Assembly (NCBI GenBank): GCA_021018815.1
Contig: JAITYX010000046.1
Location: 834,001-898,000, forward strand
Source: Talinum fruticosum
Taxonomy: Eukaryota; Streptophyta; Magnoliopsida; Caryophyllales; Talinaceae
Length of the DNA: 64,000 nt
Reading direction: 5' to 3'
The position numbers and the translations under genes were made by a program. Positions within the stretch are counted from its first letter, which is position 1. The number at the start of each line of letters is the position of its first letter. The notes below the pieces were generated by a model. That model had not been told where the DNA came from and did not search any database. It was given only the letters and a program-made list of their open reading frames with translations. Of the stretch, positions 34,650 through 44,398 are shown in pieces.

Positions 34650-34822
34650 GAAGTTAATTTTTTTTAGAAGGAAGGTGAAGACACTAGGAAGTTTCTTTCA
34701 TCTCGTAGAAGAATAAGAAAAAGACACAATTTTTGGCCTTCGACAAGGATCTAATTTATAGCAGTTTTCCGAACACAAGAGTCTTACTGCACTACAACCG
34801 CCTCGCATTCACCAGCACCCAT
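34650..34822 (-). promoter_or_regulatory. Gene B right copy: 5' flank and TATA box
   Basis: TATAAATTAG at 34760-34751 (minus) is the likely TATA box. The CACTA insertion begins at 34823, about 60 bp further upstream, and cuts this promoter off from its original flank. Confidence 0.5.
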
Positions 34823-34846
34823 CACTACTACAGGAACCACTTTTAA
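34823..34846 (+). repeat. CACTA left terminal inverted repeat
   Basis: CACTACTACAGGAACCACTT and four more bases. It pairs with 44013-44036 except for the terminal base and one internal G/A change. Subterminal repeats follow to about 35160. Confidence 0.8.
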
Positions 34847-35159
34847 TTACGGTTAAAAATGACATTTAACTACGGTTAATCGGTGTCGTGTATGTGGCCA
34901 TCATTGTATGTAAGATTTTTACTATGGTTCAAAAGCGTAGTAATACATCATTATATGACGACAGTTCGGATGGAAAACCGTAGTCATACGTCAATCTATA
35001 ACGACGGTTTCTTTATTTGAACAGATAGTCATAGGCTTTCCTCTATAGTCGAAAAAATTATTATAAAGCACCTATGACGACAATTCGGATGAAGAACCAT
35101 CGTCATAGAGAAGCATATGATTAGGGTTCAAGTGAAGAACCGTACTCATAGGCCTCCAA

Positions 35160-35459
35160 CCGAACCTTTAAGAATTGTAGTAATAGGTCAATTGTTTTTT
35201 TTAACAATTTTTCTCCTGTTTGCTTGCCCTCCGTACAGTACAAATCATATACAACCTTACACATTCAAAACATATAAATCACAATCCAATACACTCTTCA
35301 CCGGAATATATACAAAATAGCATATTCATTACATTTTTTATATGGTACAAGACAGTGTAAAAATATATATACCTATATACAAATATACGTATAACTCTAT
35401 GACTATTAAAATCACAAACTTAACCAATCAAATAATGAAGAATAACTATAAATATATAC
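35160..35459. other. CACTA left arm, non-coding
   Basis: AT-rich sequence between the subterminal repeats and the end of the Ulp1-like gene. No gene seen. Confidence 0.5.
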
Positions 35460-35734
35460 CTATTTCTTTTTACGGTTATATACAAACTCTGCCCAACCTT
35501 GTTTTAACTTGTTGAGCACTTCATTTGTATAGGGAGTGGGTGGCTTCTTTCCAGGAAATATTGTAACCAATGTCTGTAAAAGACAGATTAATTAGGTCAA
35601 GTACAAGTGTTAATTAAGCTAAAAAAGAATATAATCAATTACAAGTGCAAGTGCAAGTATACCTCTTTGGTATTAGAATTTAAATCGAGTTTAGTCACAA
35701 TCTCTTTCATGTACTTGGAGAATGTAGAAGCCGC

Positions 35735-35915
35735 TAGGGATGGCAGTGGGTCCTGGACCCGACCCGGACCCGTCGGACCCGACCCATTTAATCGGGTCCG
35801 GGTCCAAAATTGGACCCGGTGGATCCGGGTCGAGTCCGGGTCTAAGCTGTTTGGTGCGGGTCAGGTCCAGGTCCGAAAAATCGGACCAGACCCGACCTGC
35901 ATCCGTTAAGACCCG
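35735..35915 (+). repeat. hAT left subterminal repeat array
   Basis: A run of GGACCCG and CGGGTCC motifs in both orientations next to the terminal repeat. It mirrors 40245-40424. Such arrays are the usual transposase binding regions of hAT elements. The apparent ORF here is low complexity. Confidence 0.75.
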
Positions 35916-36819
35916 GATATTAAATTTTTTAAAAAAAAATTTTCACAGCAGACCTCCTCAAATTAATAATTCAATTTGGAAAGGAAACCCTTCGTTCTCC
36001 CTCCCCTCTCACACAAGCGCAGCGTCCGTCCAGTCCCCACGGTACCCCATCCTCTCGCGTTCGCACTCGCGGTTGCGCCAGGCCGGAGTTCGGTCTGTCC
36101 GGTCCGTCCTCTCTCCGGCCCCTCCCGTCTCCGGCCGCGCTGTTTGTCTCGTCACTTCACTTCATTCTTCGCTCGTCGTCGGCCTCGCTCGTCGTCACTT
36201 CACTCGCAGTCCTCGCTCTCGTGATCGCTGGTCGGGATTTACTCCCCGCACTCGTAATCGCCGGTCGGGATTTACTCTCTCCGGCCCCTCCTCTCTCCGG
36301 CCACGCTGTTCGGCCTCCTTCTTCACCTGGTCGGCTTCGATTTTAAGGCACTCGTAATCCTTGAAGCTCTTGAGGATCACGAGTTACATTGGTTGAATAA
36401 TCTACTTTTTAGGTCTAGTAATTGCGCAAAAATTGCTTTTATTAGGTTCTCATTTGAAATCCTAACCCTAATCGGAAATCGATTGAAGGGTAATTTTTGG
36501 CGGTCATTTTTCTATGCTTGAATGCTTATTTCATTTTTGCAGGTTGCAATCTCAACTACTTGGCTATTTTGCTCCGCGATTCCAACGCTTCGGTTAGTTC
36601 CTAAGTTCCATCTTCATTTGTGTTTTTTTAAAGGTTCAATTGAATTAATGGTCTCCTTCTCAAGATAGTGAGTGGGAAAAGAGGTTTTCTCCTTGAATTG
36701 TCTTAAGTCCGAGTAGATAATTGCGTCTCGAAGTAGGAAAAAAAGGTGATATGTATGATTTGTCTTGAAGTAGCTTATGGCTTTATTTTGCAGTGGTGAA
36801 CATGATGCTAGGGAGCAAG
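35916..36819 (+). other. hAT 5' region, non-coding
   Basis: GC- and CT-rich to about 36340 with internal duplications of a TCTCCGGCCCCTCC-type string and of GATCGCTGGTCGGGATTTACT (36218 and 36258 area), then AT-rich with intron-like runs. Probably promoter and 5' leader of the transposase gene. No gene supported. Confidence 0.45.
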
Positions 36820-37345
36820 GGTAGTGTACTTCACTCTTGAAAACTTAACTTTGTTGCGAGTGTTAAATGGAGGAGAGAAGTTGGTAGTGCAATTTGGTTG
36901 CTGCCAATTTATAGTTAACCAGTTTGTCCTAATCGGCCACAAGATACGATTTCTTGGTTCTATACAAGCAACGAGAGAGTTAACGGTTAAATCAACTTAC
37001 CATGTAGCTAGGAGCTTAAAGAAACTAGATAGTTCTATACAAGCAACGGAGAGTTAATGGTTAAATCAGCTTACCATGTAGCTAGGAGCTTAAAGAAAAT
37101 GGACAGGGCGACTAGTATAGAATGGTAAATGTTGCTTCACGAATTCCAAATTTGAGCATGCATTGTGATATTTATGGTGCTATGGAAGAGTCCGATGTCC
37201 ATGCACTTTTCTTATGTCTTTTGGCTTGTGAAATCTGGATGGGTACTGGTTTTGAGGAGTTTGATACGATGGCTAATTGTATATCCAATGAACTTGACAA
37301 GGTCAAATTTGTGTGCATTTGTCTTTTCCGGCTTGCTCCCCTGCT
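36820..37345 (+). pseudogene. LINE-like fragment (zf-RVT-type) within the hAT element
   Basis: Two open pieces (36824-37057 and 37122-37352) give LRVLNGGEKLVVQFG, ELTVKSTYHVARSLKK and EESDVHALFLCLLACEIWMG. These resemble the C-terminal end of plant L1-type LINE ORF2, where FSVKSAYHL-like and ExxxHxFxxCxxAxxxW (zf-RVT) motifs follow the RT. The zinc ligands are incomplete. It lies just upstream of the transposase start. Capture by the hAT element or an old insertion are both possible. Confidence 0.45.
36957..37102 (+). repeat. 75-bp tandem duplication
   Basis: GTTCTATACAAGCAACG... at 36957 recurs at 37032 with only a few changes. It duplicates the VKSTYHVARSLKK segment of the LINE-like fragment. 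Confidence 0.85.
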
Positions 37346-37418
37346 TATTTAAATTTATTTGTTAATTTAATTGGCAAAATTTTAAAGAATTAATTGTGAA
37401 ATTGTATGTAGTTTCATT

Positions 37419-39916
37419 ATGGATGAAGATTCAAACTGTGCGGAGTCTAAGGCTAAGTGTGATCGGTCGAAAGATGATGGTGGTTCATCTCAATCTGTGC
37501 CTCCTGGTTTTGAAAATGAGAAATGCGATACACCTTTTGTCGACTTAGAAGGTGATGGTGATGGGAATAACATGTCAACTCAAGAACCAATTTCGGGTAC
37601 TTCTACACAAAGAACTAAGAGGGCCACTTCAAAAGTATGGGAATATTTTGAAAAGATACATGTCAAAGGGGTGCTTACGGGAGGTAGATGTAAGCATTGT
37701 AAAAGGTGTTATCGGCTAATAGCTCAAGTGGAACTTCACATCTTATAAAACATGCAGAGAAGGTATGTAGTGGTAGGCATTTGAGAATTGCTAGTGGTCA
37801 AAGAAGATTGAACATAGTAAAGGAAGATGATGGGACAAGTAGTTTAGGGTTGAAATCAAAGTCTTCGATTTTAATTTTGATCAAGAATTCTCTAGGAGAA
37901 AGTTATTGGATATGATTGTGATACACGAGTATCCATTATCCATGGTTGATCATGTTGGATTTAGAGAGTTTGTCGAAAGTTTAAATAATTCTTTCAAGAT
38001 GATTTCTCGGAACACTTTGAAATCGGACATTATGAAAGTCTTTCAAAGCGAGAAAGTAATCCTCAAGGATATGTTGGTGCATAATTCTAGTAGAGTTGCA
38101 ATCACAACCGACATGTGGACAGCTTCAAATCAAAAAAAAGGCTACATGGTTGTAACTTCTCACTTTGTAGATGAGCAATGGGTTTTACGTAGTAGAACTT
38201 TGAGGTAATATTTCCTTAACTTATCTATTATATGTCTCATTTATTAGGTTTAATTTCTTTAATTTAATGTTTATATTTATAATATGCTTATAGTAGTTAT
38301 GTTTCATTTATTTAGGTTTTCATATGTGCCATGTCCACATACCAAAATAATCCTTGCAAAGATTCTCATGGATTGTTTGTCACATTATTCAATTGCAAAC
38401 AAAATTTCATCGATAGTTGTTGACAATTGTACTACTAATGATGCAATGATGGCTATGTTGTTGGAGGAATTTGAACCAAAGTCTCCGATATTAGGTGGTG
38501 GTTTCTTACACATGAGATGTGCTGCCCATATTTTAAATTTGATTGTTAAGGATGGATTGGATGTGATTGAATCTGCAATTGAGAAGATTAGAGATTGTGT
38601 TGCTTTTTGGACATTAACTCCAAAAAGAATTGAAAAGTTCACAGATGCTTGTAGGTTTTGGAATTGTGTAGTTCTAAAATGTTGGCCCTTGATTGTAAAA
38701 CAAGATGGAACTCTACATTTTTGATGCTTCAAACATGTCTGCCTTATAAGGATGTATTTGATAGATTGAAACGTTTGAATAAGAGGCTTAAGTTTGTAGT
38801 TCCTTCCGAAGATGATTGGGAAATGGCCGAAAAGATTTGTGGGAAATTGGAGATTTTTATAGAACAACAAAGGCTTTTTCGGTAGGAAATATCCTACAGC
38901 CAACTTGTTTTTTCGTCGTATTTGTGCTATTAGACTTGCTTTAAGAAGTTGGTTAGAAAGTGATAGTGAACTCATTAGAAATATGGCGGCAAATATGATT
39001 GAAAAGTTTGACAAATATTGGAGTCAAACTAATGGGCTTTTGGCTATTGCTACTATTTTGGATCCAAGAAATAAGATGGATTGTGTTGATTATTATTTCA
39101 AGAGGATATACAATGAAGGGGCTGAGATAGAGTTGGAAAGAATTAGGGGTTTGCTTGGTGATCTTTTGGTAGAATATCAAAAAGTTGATGGTGCCACCGA
39201 GCACGAAGAAGGTGCTTTTTCTACGAAACCACCTGGTGTTTCTTTGAAGCGAAAAAGTCCCGATACGTTTGATATTGAGGATGAAGATGATTTTGCTGGA
39301 GCAAAGAAATCAAAACAACGAAAGGTGAATGTAAAATGTGAGTTGGAGCATTATTTGAATGATGATACATTGCCCGATGATCCGAGTTTGATGTTCTTTA
39401 CTTTTGGAAAAAAGATGTCAAGTATCCAACATTGAGGAGAATTGCTAGAGATATTCTTGCCATACCCATTTCTACTCGTAGCGTCCGAAAGTGCTTTTAG
39501 TATGGGTGGAAGAGTAATTAGTCCTCATCGGTCCCGACTTCATGCAAATACCGTAGAGGCACTAATGTGTTTGCAAAATTGGATGACTGAAGCTATCATT
39601 GCTAAGGGTAATATTATTTGTTTTTCTTTATTTATTATCAATTAACGTATAATACATTATTATTTATTAATGTATTTTGGTTTTATTTTGTAGCTGCAAT
39701 TAAAACTCCTCATGCTTATGGTACAATTATTGAAGATTCCGATGGCGATGAAGAAAACCAAAAATCTGACGTCATTGATATGGTATAGCTTAATTAATGA
39801 ACTTAGATTTCAATATATTTTTAGTTATATTTTATTGAAACTAAGTTATAATCTATCTTTTCACATTTTAGGATCTTGACGCATACACCGAAACGGATGG
39901 TAGCATACACCTTTGA
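37419..39916 (+). pseudogene. hAT transposase (BED finger, RICESLEEPER-like)
   Basis: ATG at 37419. A BED zinc finger follows an acidic N-terminus: SKVWEYFEKI, CKHC (about 37691), then SSSGTSHLIKHAEKVC in the next frame. The catalytic body: RVAITTDMWTASNQKKGYM, VVDNCTTNDAMM, MRCAAHILNLIVKDGL, LDCKTRWNSTFLMLQ. The C-terminal dimerisation domain: ASESAFSMGGRVISPHRSRL and ALMCLQNWM. Introns fit at 38205-38314 and 39607-39691; the last exons end in IHL, stop about 39916. Frame breaks near 37705, 37860, 38660, 38885 and 39435. It would cut and paste the hAT element from the nucleus-located DNA. Most residues expected of the family are readable. Confidence 0.85.
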
Positions 39917-40244
39917 AGCCAAACTCTTGAAGCGGTTTGATGGATTGAAGATGCTTATGGTGCCACTTTGATGGATTTTGTGTTGAACTTGAACTCTTTC
40001 AAACTTTGTGCTAAACTTTGATTGAATTTTTGTTGGACTTTTTGTTCTTAAGCTTTGATGAACTTTGGATTTTGGTGGTGTCAAACTTTGATGAATTTTG
40101 TATTTAATGTATTGGTTTATTTGGTTTGTATGAACTAAATATTTGGTTTGTACAATAGGTTGGTTGATAGATAGATAGGTTAGTATAATGCTAAATAGGT
40201 TATATGCACAAAATGCTAATTTTTAAATTCATTTATGATAAAAA

Positions 40245-40424
40245 TATACTAGACCCGTTTAGGACCCGTTTAGGACCCGTGGACCCGTGGACCCGTCGGG
40301 TCCGGGTCCGAGTCCAAATTTTACAGACCCGCCGGGTCCGGGTCGGGTCTGGGTCCAAGTTTAAAAAGTTAAACGGGTCTGGGTCCAGTCGGACCCGACC
40401 CGTATCCGACCCATTGCCATCCCT
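40245..40424 (+). repeat. hAT right subterminal repeat array
   Basis: GGACCCG/CGGGTCC motifs as at the left end, ending in the inverted repeat and the 8-bp target duplication (40425-40432). Confidence 0.75.
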
Positions 40425-41276
40425 GAAGCCGCACTCCACATTCCCGGTTGTATATGGCACTACAATAATAAAATAGATTCCCAACACATATATAATTAAT
40501 AGTACTTTATGTAACTAGCAAGTAATATGAAATCAAAAACAATTAAAGTAAACTCTAATAACCAAGAGAACCTCACATTGACAGGGGACAATTAGTGGCT
40601 TTGATTTCGCTCCTCGGTCTTTCGAGCCTCCGCCTTAAAAATAATGTAATAGAGTACTATTTTTCAATCGAAAAAAATTCAAATTAGACATACCATTGAA
40701 CGAATACTAATTAACAAACCAGCATAAAATGATTAAGTATGAACTCACGACTCGACTACATTCCGGATTTCTTCCCTCACGGTTGTAGCACGTACTAATT
40801 ATATATGTAGTTAGAAATTGATGAAATTAATAGTAAAAAAATAAGTTAGCATAACAGTGAGTTGCGCTGATCTCCTCCATCTTCAAAAATCGCAGTATGT
40901 CATCCGGGAAGACATATAAGGTCATGTCCTCATTCTCCCTTCAAGTTGCCCAAACACGTGACTTGGCGCGTTGCAGAATAATCGGTTCTTGTGTTGATAG
41001 AGTTTTCACATAACTTTCCAGAGTAGCACACCAATTCATGCGAGACTCCTCAATGGATACGAGAGGAGACTTCTTTGGACAACAAATGGGCAGCACCGAA
41101 CGTTTACTTGTGCCATCGGCGCCCTTCATCCCACTCTCGATCAGTCCACGATATCCTAGTGAATAATCAATACAAAAATGAGAAATATATATATACGTGA
41201 TATTAACAACACCTAAATCTAATATTTTAAATAAAAATGAATTACAGTAGAGAGGATGACTAAACTCTTGGGCCAA

Positions 41277-41859
41277 TGAAGAAAATCGACTGCGAAGTTA
41301 ATAGTGTGGAGCTCCGGTGTCCGGATCGACAACTCACACTCACCTTTCCCTGCATGACCTCTTTCACAGATCACCCTCACCTCATAAGTTACAAGGAGTG
41401 TCTCGTGAACGATAGTATCTAACCTCCACCCAATGCCACAACATGCTATAAGAGAGGGTAATGAGAAGCTATAAGAATAAGTATAATAATTACAATCATG
41501 GGATAACCTTTGACATAGAAGTTAAACAATCTAAAAATCCCGAAAATAAACGAATAGAGTTTCCCTTAAAAGTAAACATATTCCCGAGGATAACATCCCT
41601 CATCAGAAATAAGAAAAACATACTAAATAATTAATTGCTCAACAGCCACACTCCAGAGTTATGCAATAACCACACAATATACACCATTTATTCAACAAGA
41701 TTGTACACCAATTAGTCAAAATATAATCATGCATGTAAATAATGACACTAATTCGAAATAACAAAAATATACTATATAAGTAATTATTCAACAAGATTAT
41801 ACATTGATTAGTTAAAATATAAAAATGCATGTAAATATAATAAGGTTGCAAAATCTAAA
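41277..41859 (-). other. CACTA gene: intron-like stretch
   Basis: AT-rich, with an imperfect repeat of ATATAATCATGCATGTAAATA-like units at 41726 and 41816. No coding segment recognised; a short unplaced exon near 41300-41440 is possible. Confidence 0.4.
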
Positions 41860-43033
41860 TTACCTCCACCGAACTTCGAATCGGTCGACGGGTGAGCTCG
41901 TGTTTGCGATGGGCGGTGTGTGGTGTGATAATGGACGTACATCATCAAAGTGGCTAGGTAATGGCATACCCATGTTGGTGATGAAGTACGAACTCATCCG
42001 GACTTCCATCTTTGCCATCTTTGCAGCCATTTGGGTCATTCGGGACTGTTGGAACTCCATTGTGGATCTGTTGGGAGTCTATTTGGGACCTTATTTGACA
42101 TAGAAGTTAAAAACTCACGAGTCGCTGCACAATAGCTTCTACATCAGCCATAGTGAAGGTTCCATCTTTCTTATTTCTTCCTTCAACCCACAACTTGTCC
42201 CTATCGATAATGAGCTGTGAAGCATCTATGCTGGAACCTTCATTGGATGTGGTTTGAAGTTGTTCAATCTTTTGCTTGTACAACCTCTCCTCCAACTTCG
42301 CGTATCCCTCACAGGGACATCACTTGAGGATACACATTGCTCTTAATCCTCTTCCAGTTGGCTTCTCCTAGCGTCTACGCAAGTAATTAGGACAACGAAA
42401 ATATCGAGTGTATAAGACTTCAATAAAAAAACATAACAAATATCGATGATTAATTACCATGTATTCGGAAATGTGGCATGCACTTCAAACGATCTCCAGT
42501 CCTCCTCGGTGATACAATTGTAGACCTCCCAAGGTCTACCTTCTTATTTTATCTACCTTGTTTTGTAGACCCATATAACGCAATGTGAGATTTGAAGTCT
42601 CTAAACTCTTCCGCCACCGACATGAGGGTCTTGTATTTCACGAAGGGGATCTCGGATTCATTAACGATCAAGTTTAATGTTTTTGAAACACAAGAACGAT
42701 ATGCATTATTACATATATATATATATATTAACCATTTACAATAAGTTGCAATTCTATGTTGAGATGTAGTGCATTTACCCGAATATCACTCGCACATGTT
42801 GTCCTTAATGGAATCTGGGATATCGTTCCATTTTCCGTAATTGATGTTCACGTATGAGTAGGTTGTCATACCAACATAGCTTATAAAGGGAGCTTTGTGA
42901 TCACATACACCATTTCCGTGCCTATCAAAATCGACCCGTCCAAGGATGGTTGGATCGTCTCTACTCCGGATCAACTTCTCCTTGTTCATTATAGTTCGCC
43001 CCTCGATTTTTTTGTACTTTTAGAAGAATCCAT
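41860..43033 (-). pseudogene. CACTA gene part 1: Transposase_24-like protein
   Basis: Minus-strand exons: a possible start ATG at 43033 (MDSSKSTKKSRGEL), then 42989-42786 with TILGRVDFDRHGNGV, KAPFISYVGMTTYSYVNINY and KWNDIPDSIKDNM, then an EEFRDFKSHIALYGSTKQG block (about 42610-42550), EEDWRSFEVHATFPNTW (about 42515-42465), a KLEERLYKQKIEQLQT block (42300-42110) and FQQSRMTQMAAKMAKMEVRM (42060-41860). The order and motifs match the plant transposase family found in En/Spm elements (Transposase_24). The C-terminal parts are probable coiled coils. It continues into the Ulp1-like part. Confidence 0.6.
42713..42729. repeat. TA microsatellite
   Basis: A short (TA)n run inside an intron-like stretch of the CACTA gene. 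Confidence 0.8.
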
Positions 43034-43800
43034 TTTATACTGCAAGCAATTATACAAATCTTAATAAATAAACATGTACAACAATTTTCGGATGGAAACA
43101 CGAAGTTGGGCTGGGCAGCTACCAACACGGGCTGACTATGTAGTCCGCCACGGCCCGTGCTTGGCTGCCCAAGACCGCGATTCCTCGGTTTCGCCCTTTT
43201 TTCAGTTTCTTTGGGTGTTATGTTTTTCTCCTCTCATGGTCACTTATACTTGGCCTTTTACAATAACATTCAACAATGCATAGCATGCAACATGTACAAG
43301 TATGTATTTGTCAAGTTTAATTTACACATTTCATTTACACATGTACAAGTACATACTTGGCCTCTACTATAAATGTTATAAATTACATATCAAGATTCAA
43401 GCCCCAAGTTTCAAGCACACAATGAGGACCATAAAGCATACCACATTTACACATTTCATTACAAAATAAGAGTGGGAGATATAAGTTACATACCGACGGA
43501 CGAGAGTGAAAGAGAGGATGGCGAGAGTGAGTGGACGGACCAGAAACCGCAGAGAGAGTGAGTGGGGTAGGGGGTGCAGCCACAACCGAAAATCGCAGAG
43601 AGATTAATTGGGGGATGCAGCCACGACCGAAAACCATAGAGAGAGTGGGAAGCGATCCGGAAAACATCGAAAATCACTAAAAACTACAGAGAAAAGAGAG
43701 AGAAGAGCAACCAGAAACCTAACTACGGTAGCAAGAGAGTAAAGTGAGAATGGCTTGAAAGTGAGAGTGAGAAGCCGCGAGTGAGGGTTTTTTGTGAACG
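43034..43800. other. CACTA right arm, non-coding
   Basis: Contains imperfect repeats: ACATGTACAAGTA/TTTACACATTTCATT units at 43270-43460, and a purine-rich unit (GCAGCCACAACCGAAAATCG and GCAGCCACGACCGAAAACCA) at about 43578 and 43617. No gene supported. Confidence 0.55.
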
Positions 43801-44012
43801 ACCTATGATGAAAATTCAATTAAAGAATCGTCGTCAAAAGCTCTTTGACGACGGTTCTTTCATTGAAGCTGTGGTCATAGATGTACATATGACGACGGTT
43901 CAATTATTGAACCGCCGTTATATGTACATTAATAACCACATTTTTTACAAAAATGCCACCGGTCTATTTTTCATGACGGTTTGTCCTTTTAACCGTCATT
44001 AAAGACCTGTCG

Positions 44013-44036
44013 TTAAAAGTGGTTCTTGTAGTAGTT
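44013..44036 (+). repeat. CACTA right terminal inverted repeat
   Basis: Reads TTAAAAGTGGTTCTTGTAGT and AGTT. The outermost base is T where a perfect end would be G. Subterminal GACGACGGTT repeats lie at 43800-43990. Confidence 0.8.
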
Positions 44037-44398
44037 CAGGTGTTCGGGGTGGCGGCGCCGGCCACTGTTCCGACCCGGCCGGCCCACCTTGTTTTGGCCT
44101 CGAGCATTCTTTAGGCCATTATCCTTTTTCGCTCCAACCCATTTTTATGCGCCATATTATTTTTTGGACCATGCACTTAAGAATTCCAATTTTTATTTTA
44201 TTATTTTCTTTTGGGGGAATGGGGCCTAGTGCAATTTTTTTCAATTTGTCTTTGTAATTTTTTTCTACGATTTTTTGTATCATATTTAATAAAAGAATGA
44301 ATTTTTAAAATGGAGTCTTTGCATTCCATCTCATTGCACAAGAATCACAAGATTACAAAATAATAAATATTAAGCAACAAAAGCACCCTACAAGGGAT
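44037..44398 (-). other. 3' flank of the right PMD gene
   Basis: GC-rich at the CACTA border (GGCGGCGCCGGCC, echoing 32664), then AT-rich sequence matching the left PMD 3' flank. No gene. Confidence 0.5.

Larger units (their letters stand above)
35735..40424 (+). mobile_element. hAT DNA transposon inside the CACTA Ulp1 exon
   Basis: Ends TAGGGATGGCAGTGGGTC (35735) and, reversed, AGGGATGGCAATGGGTCGGA (40424) form the inverted repeat. GAAGCCGC at 35727-35734 and 40425-40432 is a perfect 8-bp target duplication, typical of hAT (one end base is ambiguous because G is shared). Both ends have dense GGGTCC/GGACCC motifs. The cargo is a BED-type transposase on the plus strand. With a nearly complete transposase but several frameshifts it looks like a recently active, now decayed autonomous copy. 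Confidence 0.93.
35460..41276 (-). pseudogene. CACTA gene part 2: Ulp1-like cysteine protease, split by hAT
   Basis: Minus-strand exons: 41276-40941 (ESGMKGADGTSKRSVLP), a YVFPDDILRFLKMEEI block (about 40925-40875), a KPLIVPCQ block (about 40600), VVPYTTGNVECGF (40475-40430), then after the hAT insertion STFSKYMKEIVTKLDLNSN (35730-35660) and a last exon KLKQGWAEFVYNRKKK, stop 35462-35460. PCQ...GNVECGF...YMKEIV matches the catalytic-cysteine end of Ulp1/C48 SUMO proteases, which CACTA and Mutator-like elements often carry. The His/Asp part is not clear. Domain call is by eye. Confidence 0.6.
34823..44036 (-). mobile_element. CACTA (En/Spm) DNA transposon
   Basis: Terminal inverted repeats CACTACTACAGGAACCACTT (34823) and its near reverse complement ending at 44036. 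Both ends carry clustered subterminal TATGACGACGGTT-like repeats in both orientations, as usual for CACTA elements. The cargo is a minus-strand gene region with Transposase_24-like and Ulp1-like parts. No TNP2-type transposase is seen, so it is probably non-autonomous. The 3-bp target duplication is not perfect as read (CAT/CAG, or TCA with a shifted end). A hAT element sits inside it. Confidence 0.8.

Noticed and set aside
35740..36357. 205-codon ORF at the hAT left end
   Set aside because: The first part translates the GGACCC repeat array and the rest a CT-rich leader; low complexity without homology.
38385..39014. 209-codon minus-strand ORF
   Set aside because: It is the reverse of the hAT transposase catalytic region; no motif of its own.
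43383..43819. Overlapping minus-strand ORFs in the CACTA right arm
   Set aside because: They translate purine-rich tandem units and lie outside the aligned Transposase_24 exons.
34823..44036. Mutator or PIF/Harbinger element
   Set aside because: No 9-bp duplication and no TAA/TTA target; CACTA ends and En/Spm-type cargo fit better.
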